DNA of 64,000 nt from Methylobacterium sp. J-067. GTDB lineage: Bacteria > Pseudomonadota > Alphaproteobacteria > Rhizobiales > Beijerinckiaceae. The notes under the pieces were generated by a model, which saw only the letters and a list, made by a program, of their open reading frames with translations, was not told where the DNA came from and searched no databases. Positions within the stretch are counted from its first letter, which is position 1. Every line of letters begins with the position of its first letter. The DNA is taken from positions 186,001 through 250,000 of the forward strand of contig NZ_JAKSXZ010000092.1 in NCBI RefSeq assembly GCF_022829465.1, read 5' to 3'. Both the position numbers and the translations under genes were made by a program. Shown here piece by piece: positions 24,475 to 36,138 of the stretch.

Positions 24475-25431
24475 TCACACAACCAATCGCGCCGCGCCGA
24501 AACCGAATCGCCCGAACGCATCGCCGTTGTAGAGGAGGTACGTGGCCCCGTCGCAGGTGAAGGCGTTCGGGTAGCATTGCATCGCCCCGTCCCACTCCCC
24601 CGGCCCGCCCGGCAGGCCGAGCATGGCATCGTCCCGCGTCCAGGTGGCGAGGTCGTCGGACCACGCATGGCCGAGGCGGTAGCCCCGCGACGGGTCGGTG
24701 CGGAAGCCGACCTGCTCGCGGTAGCAGAACACCATGTGGTGGCGCCCGTCCCGGTCGAAGACGGTAGGCAGCGCTTGGCATTCCGTGGGGCCGAGGCGGT
24801 CGGGCACGATCCGGCGCCCGTCCTCCTTCACCCAGGCGATCCCGTCCGCCGAGGTGGCGTGCCCGATCTTGTAGACCCGCTCGGCCTCCGCGTCGGGCGT
24901 CGGCCGGGTCCATTGCGTGCCGAAAATGTACCACATGTGGAAGCGGCCGCCGATCACCCGCACGATCCCGTCGCCGACGAGGAAGGGCTCGTTCAGGGTG
25001 GCCGAGAGCACCGGCCCGGTGCCGTGCCGCTCGAAGCTGAGCCCGCCGTCGCGGCTGATGGCGAGGCCGATCCCGGTCTCGACGGAGACCGAGACGCGGC
25101 GGCTCCAACCGGTCGTGTAGCCGAAGACCCGGTCCCCTTGAGCCAGCACGGTCATCGGGAAGATGCCATGCTCGTCGAAGGTGCCCAGCCCGCCGGGTTC
25201 GATCACCGGGCCCTGGCTGACGCCGAGGACGGCCGAGAGGTCGCGGGTGAAATCCGCGAAGGCGACGAGGCTGCGGTACTTCCCGTCCGGATCGCGGCTG
25301 CGGGTGGAGAAGTAGACCCGCACGCGGTCGTCCAGCACCAGGGCCTGCGGCCCCTGCGCGAACGCGCCGATGCCGAAGGGCAGCGGATGCGCCTGAAGGT
25401 CGAAGACGAGGCCGAGCCTGTCCCAGCGCAT
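24475..25431 (-). CDS. Five-bladed beta-propeller glycosidase-like protein (copy 2)
   Basis: A 318-residue soluble protein with the repeating blades of the GH43/GH32/GH130-like propeller superfamily: RVRVYFSTRSRD, FDEHGIFPMTVL, VFGYTTGWSRR, GLAISRDGGLSFER, FHMWYIFG, YKIGHATSADGIAW, HHMVFCYREQVGF, YRLGHAWSDDLATW and ATYLLYNGD. The repeated 'S-DG--W' edges are typical. It has no signal peptide. The family contains hydrolases, phosphorylases and transferases, and I cannot pick the catalytic acids with confidence. I start at ATG 25431 (MRWDRLG), five bases after the stop of its tandem paralog. Confidence 0.75.
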   Translation of the reverse strand: MRWDRLGLVFDLQAHPLPFGIGAFAQGPQALVLDDRVRVYFSTRSRDPDGKYRSLVAFADFTRDLSAVLGVSQGPVIEPGGLGTFDEHGIFPMTVLAQGDRVFGYTTGWSRRVSVSVETGIGLAISRDGGLSFERHGTGPVLSATLNEPFLVGDGIVRVIGGRFHMWYIFGTQWTRPTPDAEAERVYKIGHATSADGIAWVKEDGRRIVPDRLGPTECQALPTVFDRDGRHHMVFCYREQVGFRTDPSRGYRLGHAWSDDLATWTRDDAMLGLPGGPGEWDGAMQCYPNAFTCDGATYLLYNGDAFGRFGFGAARLVV

Positions 25432-25436
25432 CGGCC

Positions 25437-26399
25437 TCACCCCATCGGCCCGTCGAGGACGGCGAGGCCGAAGCCGCCGCGCCCGACATCGTTGCCGAGA
25501 TAGGCGAGGTAGGTCCGCCCATCGACGGCGAAGACGTGCGGGTAGCTCACCATCTGCGCGTCCCACCCCTCCGCCGAGACGTCGAGGCCGGCGCGCTCGT
25601 CCGCGCGGGTCCACGTCACGAGGTCGTCGCTCCAGGCGTAGCCGATCCGGTAGCCGCGTTCATGGCCCCGGTAATCGGTGCTGTACCGGTAGCAGAAATG
25701 CATGTGGTAGCGCCCGTCCGCGAAGAAGACGTCGGGGCTCGCCTGCGCCTCGTCGGGCTCGATCCGGGGCGGGATCAGGTCGCGGCCCGCCTTGGTCCAG
25801 GTCAGCCCGTCGGGGGAGGTCGCCATGCGGATGCGATAGACCGGTTCGGCCCGGCCCGCATGCATCTTCCAGCTCCGGCCGGCGATGTAGAACAGGTACC
25901 ACGTGCCGTCGAAGATGCGGACCTTGGGGCCGCTCATCACGAAGGGCTCGTCCGGGCTATAGGGCAGGATCGGTCCCGGCCCCAGGCGCTCGAAGCGGAC
26001 GCCGCCGTCATGGCTCACGGCGCAGCCGATGGCGGTGTTGAAGGGTACCGATTCGCAGCGCGTCCAGCCGGCGTAATAGGCCCGCACCTCGTCCCCGTGC
26101 CGGATCACCGAGACGGGATAGACACCGAACTCGTCGAAGGTGCCGGTCTGGCCCAAAGGCAGGATCGGCGCCTCGGCCACGGCGCGGATCGTGAACAGGT
26201 CGGCCCGGTCGAGATCGACATAGGCGCTGTGGCTCACGTATTGCCCGGCCGCGTCGGCGGGCGGGCGGCAGGAAAAGTAGATCCGCACGACGTCGCCGCA
26301 GACCAGGGCGCTCGGCGCCTGCGCGAATTCCTTCAACCAGGGCCTGTGATGGACCGCCATGGGGTCGAAGACCCGTCCGAGCTTGCGCCAATGCGGCAC
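25437..26399 (-). CDS. Five-bladed beta-propeller glycosidase-like protein (copy 1)
   Basis: A 320-residue paralog of the next gene with the same blade order: [101 protein letters not shown] and TYLAYLGND. No ATG fits; the GTG at 26399 opens [12 protein letters not shown], which aligns with MRWDRLGLVFD of the paralog, and has GAGGGGG upstream, so this start is well supported. It leads the operon that runs to 22966. Duplicated propellers next to methyltransferases suggest processing of a cell-surface or storage glycan. Confidence 0.75.
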   Translation of the reverse strand: MPHWRKLGRVFDPMAVHHRPWLKEFAQAPSALVCGDVVRIYFSCRPPADAAGQYVSHSAYVDLDRADLFTIRAVAEAPILPLGQTGTFDEFGVYPVSVIRHGDEVRAYYAGWTRCESVPFNTAIGCAVSHDGGVRFERLGPGPILPYSPDEPFVMSGPKVRIFDGTWYLFYIAGRSWKMHAGRAEPVYRIRMATSPDGLTWTKAGRDLIPPRIEPDEAQASPDVFFADGRYHMHFCYRYSTDYRGHERGYRIGYAWSDDLVTWTRADERAGLDVSAEGWDAQMVSYPHVFAVDGRTYLAYLGNDVGRGGFGLAVLDGPMG

Positions 26400-26512
26400 G
26401 TCGTTCCCCCTCCCGCGATGGCGCAGACTACCCGCGCGGCCCTTGCGGCGGAAGGCGAATGCCCGTAAGTTACGCGCATCATTTCTGATGGCAGTCGCGA
26501 GGCTGCGGTTCG

Positions 26513-26542
26513 GAGTGGGCCCCCGGGCCCGCTCTTTTTTTT
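26513..26542 (+). terminator. Terminator-like hairpin with eight T just before rimP
   Basis: A 9-bp stem (26513-26521 with 26526-26534, one G-T wobble) with a 4-nt loop is followed by eight T at 26535-26542. This is a textbook rho-independent terminator, but no plus-strand gene ends upstream: the next gene upstream is divergent. It therefore sits in the leader of the rimP-nusA-infB operon, 44 bp before the rimP ATG, and is best explained as an attenuator. Confidence 0.7.
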
Positions 26543-26586
26543 GGCCGCAACGTCGCCTCCGAAGCGGGCTCTTGCGCGAAACCTCC

Positions 26587-27384
26587 ATGGCCGACATTCC
26601 CTCCGATCTCGCGGAACCGCGCCTCACTGGCGAGACCGGTGTCGGCGCCCAGGTGGCGCGCGTCATCGAAGGCCCGCTCCAGGGCCTCGGCTACCGGCTG
26701 GTGCGGGTGAAGGTCTCGGCCCAGAACGGCTGCACCGTGCAGATCATGCTGGAACGGCCGGACGGGACCTGCACCATCGACGATTGCGAGGCGGCGAGCC
26801 GCGTCCTGTCGCCGATCCTCGACCTCGATGATCCGGTGGGCGGCGCCTACAACCTCGAAATGTCCTCACCGGGCATCGACCGGCCGCTGGTGCGGGTCTC
26901 GGATTTCGCCCGCTGGGCGGGGCACGAGGCGAAGCTGGAACTGGCCGTGCCGCTGGACGGGCGCAAGCGCTTCCGGGGCATCCTCGGCACGCCGGATGCC
27001 CAGGGCAAGACGGTGCCGGTCGACCTGCCCGACGTGAAGGAGGGCTTGCCGAGCCGCATCGCGGTGCCGCTGCGCGACCTCGCGGAGGCCCATCTCGTCC
27101 TCACCGACGAACTGGTGCGCGAATCCCTGCGTCGCGGCGGCCCGCCCGCCGACGAGATGGACGAGATCGAGGAGGAGGACGAGGCCCCGCCGCGTCCAGC
27201 TCCGCGCAAGGCCGCCTCACCGAAGGCCAAGTCGGGGGGCAAGTCGCCGGGCAAGGCGCCCGCCGGCAAGACGACCAAGTTTCCGGCCAGGAAGCCGGCC
27301 GCCGAGAAGTCCGCGCGGAGCGGGCCGAAGGGGCCAGTCATCACCAAGGCCGCCCGGCTCAAGGGCCAAGACGAGCCGCTCTAG
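26587..27384 (+). CDS. rimP: Ribosome maturation factor RimP
   Basis: A 265-residue 30S maturation factor. Core motifs are [37 protein letters not shown], and [13 protein letters not shown], which define RimP. The core ends near residue 185; after it comes an acidic segment ([14 protein letters not shown]) and a long Lys/Ala/Pro-rich tail not found in most homologs, probably disordered and RNA-contacting. I start at ATG 26587 (MADIPSDL). It opens the conserved rimP-nusA-ylxR-infB-rbfA-truB operon and lies behind a hairpin that could attenuate the whole operon. Confidence 0.96.
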   Translation: MADIPSDLAEPRLTGETGVGAQVARVIEGPLQGLGYRLVRVKVSAQNGCTVQIMLERPDGTCTIDDCEAASRVLSPILDLDDPVGGAYNLEMSSPGIDRPLVRVSDFARWAGHEAKLELAVPLDGRKRFRGILGTPDAQGKTVPVDLPDVKEGLPSRIAVPLRDLAEAHLVLTDELVRESLRRGGPPADEMDEIEEEDEAPPRPAPRKAASPKAKSGGKSPGKAPAGKTTKFPARKPAAEKSARSGPKGPVITKAARLKGQDEPL

Positions 27385-27416
27385 CAATTCCCGTTTGAGA
27401 AGAAGGACCTGAACCC

Positions 27417-29051
27417 ATGGCCGTCGTCAGCGCCAACAGGCTCGAACTCCTCCAGATCGCCGACGCGGTCGCCCGCGAGAAAGTGATCGACCGCAGCATC
27501 GTCATCGAGGCGATGGAGGAGGCGATCGCCAAGGCCGCCCGCTCCCGCTACGGCGCGGAGACGGACGTGCACGCCGAGATCGATTCGAAAAGCGGCGCGC
27601 TGCGCCTCTCCCGCCACCTGCTGGTGGTGGAGCAGGTCGAGAACGACGCCCGCGAGATCACCCTCGATCAGGCCCGCCGCTTCAACCCCGGCGCGCTGGT
27701 GGGCGATGTCATCTCCGACACCCTGCCGCCCTTCGATTTCGGCCGCGTCGCCGCGCAGTCGGCCAAGCAGGTCATCGTCCAGAAGGTCCGCGACGCCGAG
27801 CGCGCCCGGATGTTCGAGGAGTACAAGGACCGCATCGGCGAAATCCTCAACGGCGTCGTGAAGCGCGTCGAGTACGGCAACGTGATCGTAGATCTCGGCC
27901 GTGGCGAGGGCATCGTCCGCCGCGACGAGATGATCCCGCGCGAGACCTTCCGCCCCGGCGACCGCATCCGCTCCTACCTGTTCGACGTGCGCTCGGAAGT
28001 GCGCGGCCCGCAGATCTTCCTGTCGCGCTCGCACCCGCAGTTCATGGCCAAGCTGTTCGGCCAGGAAGTGCCGGAAATCTACGACGGCATCGTCGAGGTG
28101 AAGGCGGTCGCCCGCGATCCCGGCTCCCGCGCCAAGATCGCCGTGATCTCCCGCGACGGCTCGATCGATCCCGTGGGCGCCTGCGTCGGCATGCGCGGCT
28201 CCCGCGTCCAGGCGGTGGTGGCCGAGTTGCAGGGCGAGAAGATCGACATCATCCCCTGGTCCGAGGATCAGGCGACCTTCATCGTCAACGCCCTCCAGCC
28301 CGCCGAGGTGGTGAAGGTGGTGCTCGACGAGGAGGCCGACCGCATCGAGGTGGTGGTGCCGGACGACCAGCTCTCGCTCGCCATCGGCCGTCGCGGCCAG
28401 AACGTGCGCCTCGCCTCGCAGCTCACCGGCTGGGACATCGACATCCTGACCGAGGCCGAGGAATCGGAGCGCCGCCAGAAGGAGTTCGCCGAGCGGACCC
28501 AGACCTTCATGGAAGCCCTCGACGTGGACGAGACGGTCGGCCAGCTGCTGGCGGCGGAAGGCTTCCGCTCGGTGGAGGAGATCGCCTTCGTCGAGACCGG
28601 GGAGCTGTCGAACATCCAGGGCCTCGATGAGGAGACCGGCGCCGAGATCCAGGCCCGCGCCCAGGATCACCTCGCCCGGATCGAGCAGGAGCATGACGAC
28701 CGCCGCCGCGAACTCGGCGTGTCGGACGACCTGCGCGAGCTCGAGGGCATCACCACGCCGATGATGGTGGCGCTCGGCGAGAACGACGTGAAGTCGGTCG
28801 AGGATCTGGCCGGCTGCGCCACGGACGACCTCGTGGGCTACACCGAGGGCCGTGGGCCGGAGGCCGTCCGCCACGCGGGCTTCCTCGACGGGTTCGAGGT
28901 GTCGCGGGCCGAGGCCGAGGCGCTGATCATGGCCGCCCGCGTCCATGCGGGCTGGATCGAAGCTCCGACCGAATCGGAGGAGCAGGCCGACGGTGAGGCC
29001 GAGGCCGAGGACGCCGAGGGCGAGGCCGAGCCGGCCGAGCAGCAGGCCTGA
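27417..29051 (+). CDS. nusA: Transcription termination/antitermination factor NusA
   Basis: A 544-residue NusA. The N-terminal RNA polymerase-binding domain ([17 protein letters not shown]) spans about 1-130, the S1 domain about 133-200 ([21 protein letters not shown]), and the two KH domains about 230-350 ([41 protein letters not shown]). The C-terminus adds helix-hairpin-helix repeats and ends in an acidic, glutamate/alanine-rich tail. It modulates pausing and termination, binds nascent RNA and would be a natural sensor for the hairpin ahead of rimP. It follows rimP by 32 bp. Confidence 0.98.
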   Translation: MAVVSANRLELLQIADAVAREKVIDRSIVIEAMEEAIAKAARSRYGAETDVHAEIDSKSGALRLSRHLLVVEQVENDAREITLDQARRFNPGALVGDVISDTLPPFDFGRVAAQSAKQVIVQKVRDAERARMFEEYKDRIGEILNGVVKRVEYGNVIVDLGRGEGIVRRDEMIPRETFRPGDRIRSYLFDVRSEVRGPQIFLSRSHPQFMAKLFGQEVPEIYDGIVEVKAVARDPGSRAKIAVISRDGSIDPVGACVGMRGSRVQAVVAELQGEKIDIIPWSEDQATFIVNALQPAEVVKVVLDEEADRIEVVVPDDQLSLAIGRRGQNVRLASQLTGWDIDILTEAEESERRQKEFAERTQTFMEALDVDETVGQLLAAEGFRSVEEIAFVETGELSNIQGLDEETGAEIQARAQDHLARIEQEHDDRRRELGVSDDLRELEGITTPMMVALGENDVKSVEDLAGCATDDLVGYTEGRGPEAVRHAGFLDGFEVSRAEAEALIMAARVHAGWIEAPTESEEQADGEAEAEDAEGEAEPAEQQA

Positions 29052-29074
29052 GCGAGGGGGCCGGGCGCCGCAGC

Positions 29075-29779
29075 ATGAGCGAGGCCGTGGACGACACGAC
29101 GGAGTCCGGGATCGAGGATGCCCTCGATTCGGGCCCCGACCACGCGGGCCCCGGCCGCCGTGCGCGCACGCGCACCTGCATCGTCACGCGGGTGGCCCAG
29201 GCCCCCGACGAGATGATCCGCTTCGTGCGCGGCCCGGACGGGACCGTCGTGCCGGACCTGCGGGGTAAGCTGCCCGGCCGGGGCGCCTGGATCAGCGCCC
29301 GGCGCGAGGTCGTGGCGCTGGCGGTGAAGAAAAACCTGTTCTCACGGGCGTTTAAGGGGCCGACCCCGGTTGGGGCCGATCTTCCCGACCGACTCGGTGA
29401 GGCCCTGCGCGCCGAGCTGCGGCAGGCGATCGCGATGGCCAACAAGGCCGGCAGCATCGTCGCCGGCTTCGGCAAGGTCGAATCGGCGATCGGCGCGGAT
29501 CCCGGCGTCGCGGCGGTGATTCACGCCGCCGAAGCCAGTCCGGACGGGCGCAGGAAGATCGCCGCAGCCTTGATGCGAAGGCATGGACAAGCCATATCGG
29601 GTATCCCGATCGTCGATGACTTGTCCGAGGACGAATTGGACATGGCTTTGGGTCGGGATCATGTGATACACGCTGCGCTCGTCGCAGGAGCCGGAGCTGC
29701 CGGCTGCCTGTCGCGTTGGCGTCGGCTACGCTCGTTCGAGGGCGCCGCCACGGCGACCGAGGAGCCCGAGACTGCCTGA
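29075..29779 (+). CDS. YlxR-L7Ae RNA-binding protein
   Basis: A 234-residue fusion. Residues 30-95 are a YlxR (DUF448) domain: RTCIVTRVAQAPDEMIRFVRGPDG and KLPGRGAWIS are diagnostic. Residues 105-215 read as an L7Ae/L30e-like fold (LRAELRQAIAMANKAGSIVAGFGKVESAI, AAVIHAAEASPDGRRK). In most bacteria these are two adjacent genes; in alphaproteobacteria the fused form is usual. It sits between nusA and infB, as expected. YlxR is thought to bind RNA, but its role is poorly defined. The start is ATG 29075. Confidence 0.92.
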   Translation: MSEAVDDTTESGIEDALDSGPDHAGPGRRARTRTCIVTRVAQAPDEMIRFVRGPDGTVVPDLRGKLPGRGAWISARREVVALAVKKNLFSRAFKGPTPVGADLPDRLGEALRAELRQAIAMANKAGSIVAGFGKVESAIGADPGVAAVIHAAEASPDGRRKIAAALMRRHGQAISGIPIVDDLSEDELDMALGRDHVIHAALVAGAGAAGCLSRWRRLRSFEGAATATEEPETA

Positions 29780-29888
29780 CACGGCGGGATCGTACGAGCC
29801 CCACGAGACGACACGAGATTGACTGCGCAGCCGGCGCCACCGGGGCGCAGTCCACGGCACGAATGGAAACCCCCAGGGTTCTGACTGG

Positions 29889-32927
<3,039 letters not shown>

Positions 32928-32954
32928 TCGTCCGGACGAACCGTCCGGACCGGG

Positions 32955-32990
32955 CGGCCGCGGCACATGCCGCGGCCGTCTTTTCTTTTT
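32955..32990 (+). terminator. Rho-independent terminator after infB
   Basis: An 11-bp perfect GC-rich stem (32955-32965 with 32968-32978; in practice a 4-nt loop) is followed by TCTTTTCTTTTT. It separates infB from rbfA, so rbfA-truB expression needs read-through or its own promoter. Confidence 0.85.
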
Positions 32991-33035
32991 CGAGGAGGCA
33001 GGGCCCCCCTCACGGCGGGGCCTTAGCTCACGGAC

Positions 33036-33446
33036 ATGGCACAGAAACCCACACCGACAGGCCCTTCCCAGCGCCAGCAGCGCGTCGCGGAGCTCATCCG
33101 CCATGCGCTGGCCGAGGTGCTGCAGCGGGGCGACATCCAGGATCCCGTGCTCGGCTCGCATGTCGTGACGGTGCCGGAGGTGCGGATGTCTCCGGACCTG
33201 AAGCTGGCGACGGCCTACATCATGCCGCTCGGCGGGCAGGATGAGGCCCCAGTCATCGCGGCCCTGGAGCGGAACCAGAAGGTCCTGCGCCAGGAGGTGG
33301 CCCGGCGGGTGAACCTGAAATTCGCGCCGGAGCTTCGTTTCCGCCGCGACGAGACCTTCGACGAGGCCGCGCGGATTGACCGCCTGCTCCGCGACGACCG
33401 GGTTCGGCGCGATCTCGACGAAACGGATCACGAGTCGGATCATTGA
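33036..33446 (+). CDS. rbfA: 30S ribosome-binding factor RbfA
   Basis: A 136-residue KH-like cold-shock ribosome maturation factor needed for 16S rRNA 5-prime processing. Typical parts are [44 protein letters not shown], and [29 protein letters not shown]. The extension after the core is short. The start ATG 33036 opens [10 protein letters not shown]. It comes after the infB terminator, in the conserved operon order. Confidence 0.96.
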   Translation: MAQKPTPTGPSQRQQRVAELIRHALAEVLQRGDIQDPVLGSHVVTVPEVRMSPDLKLATAYIMPLGGQDEAPVIAALERNQKVLRQEVARRVNLKFAPELRFRRDETFDEAARIDRLLRDDRVRRDLDETDHESDH

Positions 33447-33458
33447 TCCGGGGGTGAC

Positions 33459-33501
33459 GCAGGGCGCCGCCCTGCACCCGCAAAAGGACCAAGTCCTTTT
33501 G
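33459..33501. repeat. Double-hairpin intergenic element between rbfA and truB
   Basis: Two adjacent perfect hairpins: GCAGGGC (33459-33465) with GCCCTGC (33469-33475), loop GCC; and CAAAAGGAC (33481-33489) with GTCCTTTTG (33493-33501), loop CAA. A run of GAAACC and then TTGTTTTTG follows. From memory, very similar GC-stem plus AAAGGACxAAGTCCTTTT modules occur many times between genes in Methylobacterium chromosomes, so this is probably a REP-like repeated element; only one copy is seen here. Confidence 0.6.
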
Positions 33502-33537
33502 AAACCTTGTTTTTGACGTTCCAGGGCACAGAGGGAC

Positions 33538-34563
33538 ATGACGGTTTCCACCGACGATCACGCTCCGGCGCAGCCGGTCGCCGGCCTGCCGGGCGAAGCC
33601 CGCAGCCACGACGGGCGCCGCCCTCAGCAGCGCGGTCCCCGGCCCGATCGCCCGAAGCGCAAGGACGTGTCTGGCTGGGTGATCCTCGACAAGCATGTCG
33701 GCATGACCTCGACCCACGCCGTCGCCGTGGTGAAGCGCGCCTTCAACGCGAAGAAGGCGGGCCATGCCGGCACCCTCGATCCCCTGGCCTCCGGCATCCT
33801 GCCGATCGCGCTGGGCGAGGCGACCAAGACCGTCCCGTTCGTGATGGACGGCCGCAAGGCTTACCGCTTCACCGTCTCCTGGGGCGTCGAGACCGATACC
33901 GACGACGCCGAGGGACGCCCCGTCGCCACCAGCGAGGCGCGGCCGGAGCGGGCGGCGGTGGAGGCGGCTTTGCCGGCCTTCGTCGGCGCCATCGAGCAGG
34001 TGCCGCCGCGCTATTCGGCCATCAAGATCCAGGGCGAGCGCGCCTACGATCTCGCCCGTGACGGCGAGACCGTGGAACTCGTCGCCCGGCCGGTGCAGAT
34101 CGACCGCCTGGAGGTGGTCGGCCACGAGAACGGGCAGACAATCATCGAGGCCGAGTGCGGCAAGGGCACCTATGTCCGCGCGCTCGCCCGCGACCTCGGG
34201 CGGATGCTCGGCTGCTTCGGCCATGTCGCCGCCCTCCGCCGCACCCGCGTCGGACCCTTCGCCGAGGCGGAATCCTGCGCCGTGGCGACCCTGACCGATC
34301 AGGGGCCGGAGGCGGCACTCATCCATCTGCGTCCGGTCGAGATCGCCCTCGACGCCATCCCCGGCATCGCCGTCTCCCGCGACATGGGCCTGCGCCTGAT
34401 GCGCGGCCAGCCGGTGATCTTGCGCGGGCGCGATGCCCCGGTCTCCGGCAAGGCCTTCGCGACCTGCTCCGGCATTCTCGTGGCCGTGGGTGACGTGGAG
34501 CGCGGCGAACTCGTGCCGCACCGCGTCTTCCACCTTGGCGGGACGGCCCCCGGCCGCGCCTGA
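33538..34563 (+). CDS. truB: tRNA pseudouridine-55 synthase
   Basis: A 341-residue TruB that makes pseudouridine 55 in the T-loop of tRNAs. The sequence GWVILDKHVGMTSTHAVAVVKR is followed by KKAGHAGTLDPLASGILPIALGEATK, in which the Asp of GTLDPLASG is the catalytic residue, and RYSAIKIQGERAYDLAR and GTYVRALARDLG. An N-terminal extension of about 40 residues (Pro/Arg/Gln-rich) precedes the core. AGAGGGAC precedes ATG 33538. rpsO and pnp, which often follow truB, are not next here. Confidence 0.97.
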   Translation: MTVSTDDHAPAQPVAGLPGEARSHDGRRPQQRGPRPDRPKRKDVSGWVILDKHVGMTSTHAVAVVKRAFNAKKAGHAGTLDPLASGILPIALGEATKTVPFVMDGRKAYRFTVSWGVETDTDDAEGRPVATSEARPERAAVEAALPAFVGAIEQVPPRYSAIKIQGERAYDLARDGETVELVARPVQIDRLEVVGHENGQTIIEAECGKGTYVRALARDLGRMLGCFGHVAALRRTRVGPFAEAESCAVATLTDQGPEAALIHLRPVEIALDAIPGIAVSRDMGLRLMRGQPVILRGRDAPVSGKAFATCSGILVAVGDVERGELVPHRVFHLGGTAPGRA

Positions 34564-34635
34564 GGCGCGTCGGCGCACCCGGAACACGGGGCATTTCAGC
34601 CCTGTTGGCCCCCCGTTGCGACAAGCGGGGGCTGG

Positions 34636-36039
34636 ATGCGCGAACGGGAATGCGACGTGGCGGTGATCGGGGCGGGAACCGCCGGTCTCGCCGCGTATCG
34701 GGCGGCGCGCGCCAAGGGGGCCCGCGCCATCCTCATCGAACGGGGGCCCGGCGGCACTACCTGCGCCCGCGTGGGTTGCATGCCCTCAAAGCTCCTCATC
34801 GCGGCTGCCGAGGCCGCCCATCGCGCGCGCGGCACCGATCTGTTCGGCATCCGTGTCGAGTCGGTGCGCGTCGATGGCCCCGCCGTCCTCACCCGCCTGC
34901 GCCGGGAGCGCGACCGCTTCGTCGGCTCGGTGCTGGACGGCGTGGCGGAGATCCCTGAGGACGACCGCGTGGCCGGTCAGGCCCGCTTCCTCGACGGCCA
35001 CACCCTCGTGATCGACGGGGAGACGCGTCTGCGCTTCGGCGCCGCCATCATCGCGACGGGGTCGAGCCCGGCCGTGCCGAAGCCCCTGCGGGGGCTGGGC
35101 GACCGGCTGTTCACCACCGACACGATCTTCGAGATCCCGGACCTCCCGCCCTCCCTCGCGGTGCTCGGCCTCGGCGCGGTGGGCGTCGAACTCGCCCAGG
35201 CGATGGCCCGCCTCGGCGTGCGGGTGACGGCCCTCGATTCGGGCGACACCATCGCCGGGCTGACCGAGCCCGGCCTCGTGGCCGAGGCGGCCAGGATCTT
35301 CTCCGACGAGTTCACGCTCCATCTCGGGGCGCGGGTCGAGGGGGCGGAGCGCGTCGGTGACCTCGTCCGCCTCGACTGGACCGACAAGGACGGCGCACGC
35401 CAATCGACCGAGGTGAGCCATGTGCTCTCGGCGGCGGGGCGGCCCCCGAACGTGTCCGATCTCGGCCTCGACACGACGGGCCTGTCCCTCGACGAGGACG
35501 GGATGCCCGCCTTCGATCCGCGCAGCCTCGTCTGCGAGGGCGCACCCATCCTCATCGCCGGGGATGCCAACGGGTGGCGTCCGATCCTGCACGAGGCGAG
35601 CCGGCAGGGGCACATCGCGGGCGAGAACGCCGCCGCCCTCGTCGCCGGCCGCCCGGTCGAGGCCCCCGAGACCTGGCCCGCCCTGGCGATGGTGTTCACC
35701 CACCCCCAGGCCGCCAGCGTCGGCGCCCCCTTCGACCCCGAGGCAGAGGATCGGATCGTGGCGCGGATGAGCTTCGCGGATCAGGGCCGAGCCCGCACGG
35801 AGTGCGTGAACAAAGGCGGCGCGTGCCTCTGGGCCGCGCCGGATGGCCGCCTGCTGGGCGGGGAGCTTCTGGGCCCGGCGGTGGAGCACCTGTCCCAGAT
35901 CCTGTCGAACGCCCTGCGCGACACCTTGACCGTCCATGCCATGATGGACCGGCCCGTTTACCATCCGACTGTCGAAGAAGGGCTGAATACGTTATTGTCC
36001 GAAATGATACAAAGGATCGAGGATGCTCGAAGGGGGTGA
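34636..36039 (+). CDS. FAD-dependent pyridine nucleotide-disulfide oxidoreductase (dihydrolipoamide dehydrogenase-like)
   Basis: A 467-residue flavoenzyme with the GxGxxG FAD motif DVAVIGAGTAGLAAYRAARAK, the redox-active pair in GGTTCARVGCMPSK (CxxxxC), the NAD(P) motif LAVLGLGAVGVELAQAMARLG, ILIAGDANG near the FAD ribityl site, and the C-terminal dimer domain with HPTVEEGLNTLL carrying the catalytic HP-E triad. These fit dihydrolipoamide dehydrogenase or the related disulfide reductases. No 2-oxo acid dehydrogenase genes are nearby, so the electron partner is unknown. CCCCCG/CGGGGG can pair just before the ATG (34610-34631) and might mask the ribosome binding site. Confidence 0.88.
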   Translation: MRERECDVAVIGAGTAGLAAYRAARAKGARAILIERGPGGTTCARVGCMPSKLLIAAAEAAHRARGTDLFGIRVESVRVDGPAVLTRLRRERDRFVGSVLDGVAEIPEDDRVAGQARFLDGHTLVIDGETRLRFGAAIIATGSSPAVPKPLRGLGDRLFTTDTIFEIPDLPPSLAVLGLGAVGVELAQAMARLGVRVTALDSGDTIAGLTEPGLVAEAARIFSDEFTLHLGARVEGAERVGDLVRLDWTDKDGARQSTEVSHVLSAAGRPPNVSDLGLDTTGLSLDEDGMPAFDPRSLVCEGAPILIAGDANGWRPILHEASRQGHIAGENAAALVAGRPVEAPETWPALAMVFTHPQAASVGAPFDPEAEDRIVARMSFADQGRARTECVNKGGACLWAAPDGRLLGGELLGPAVEHLSQILSNALRDTLTVHAMMDRPVYHPTVEEGLNTLLSEMIQRIEDARRG

Positions 36040-36138
36040 GGGACTTCGCAGCATCGCGGGTACAACACGGGACGTGCAAGCATTGCACTTCGCGGATAGC
36101 CCCGGCATACCGTCTCCGATGATCCGGTCTCGTGCCTG

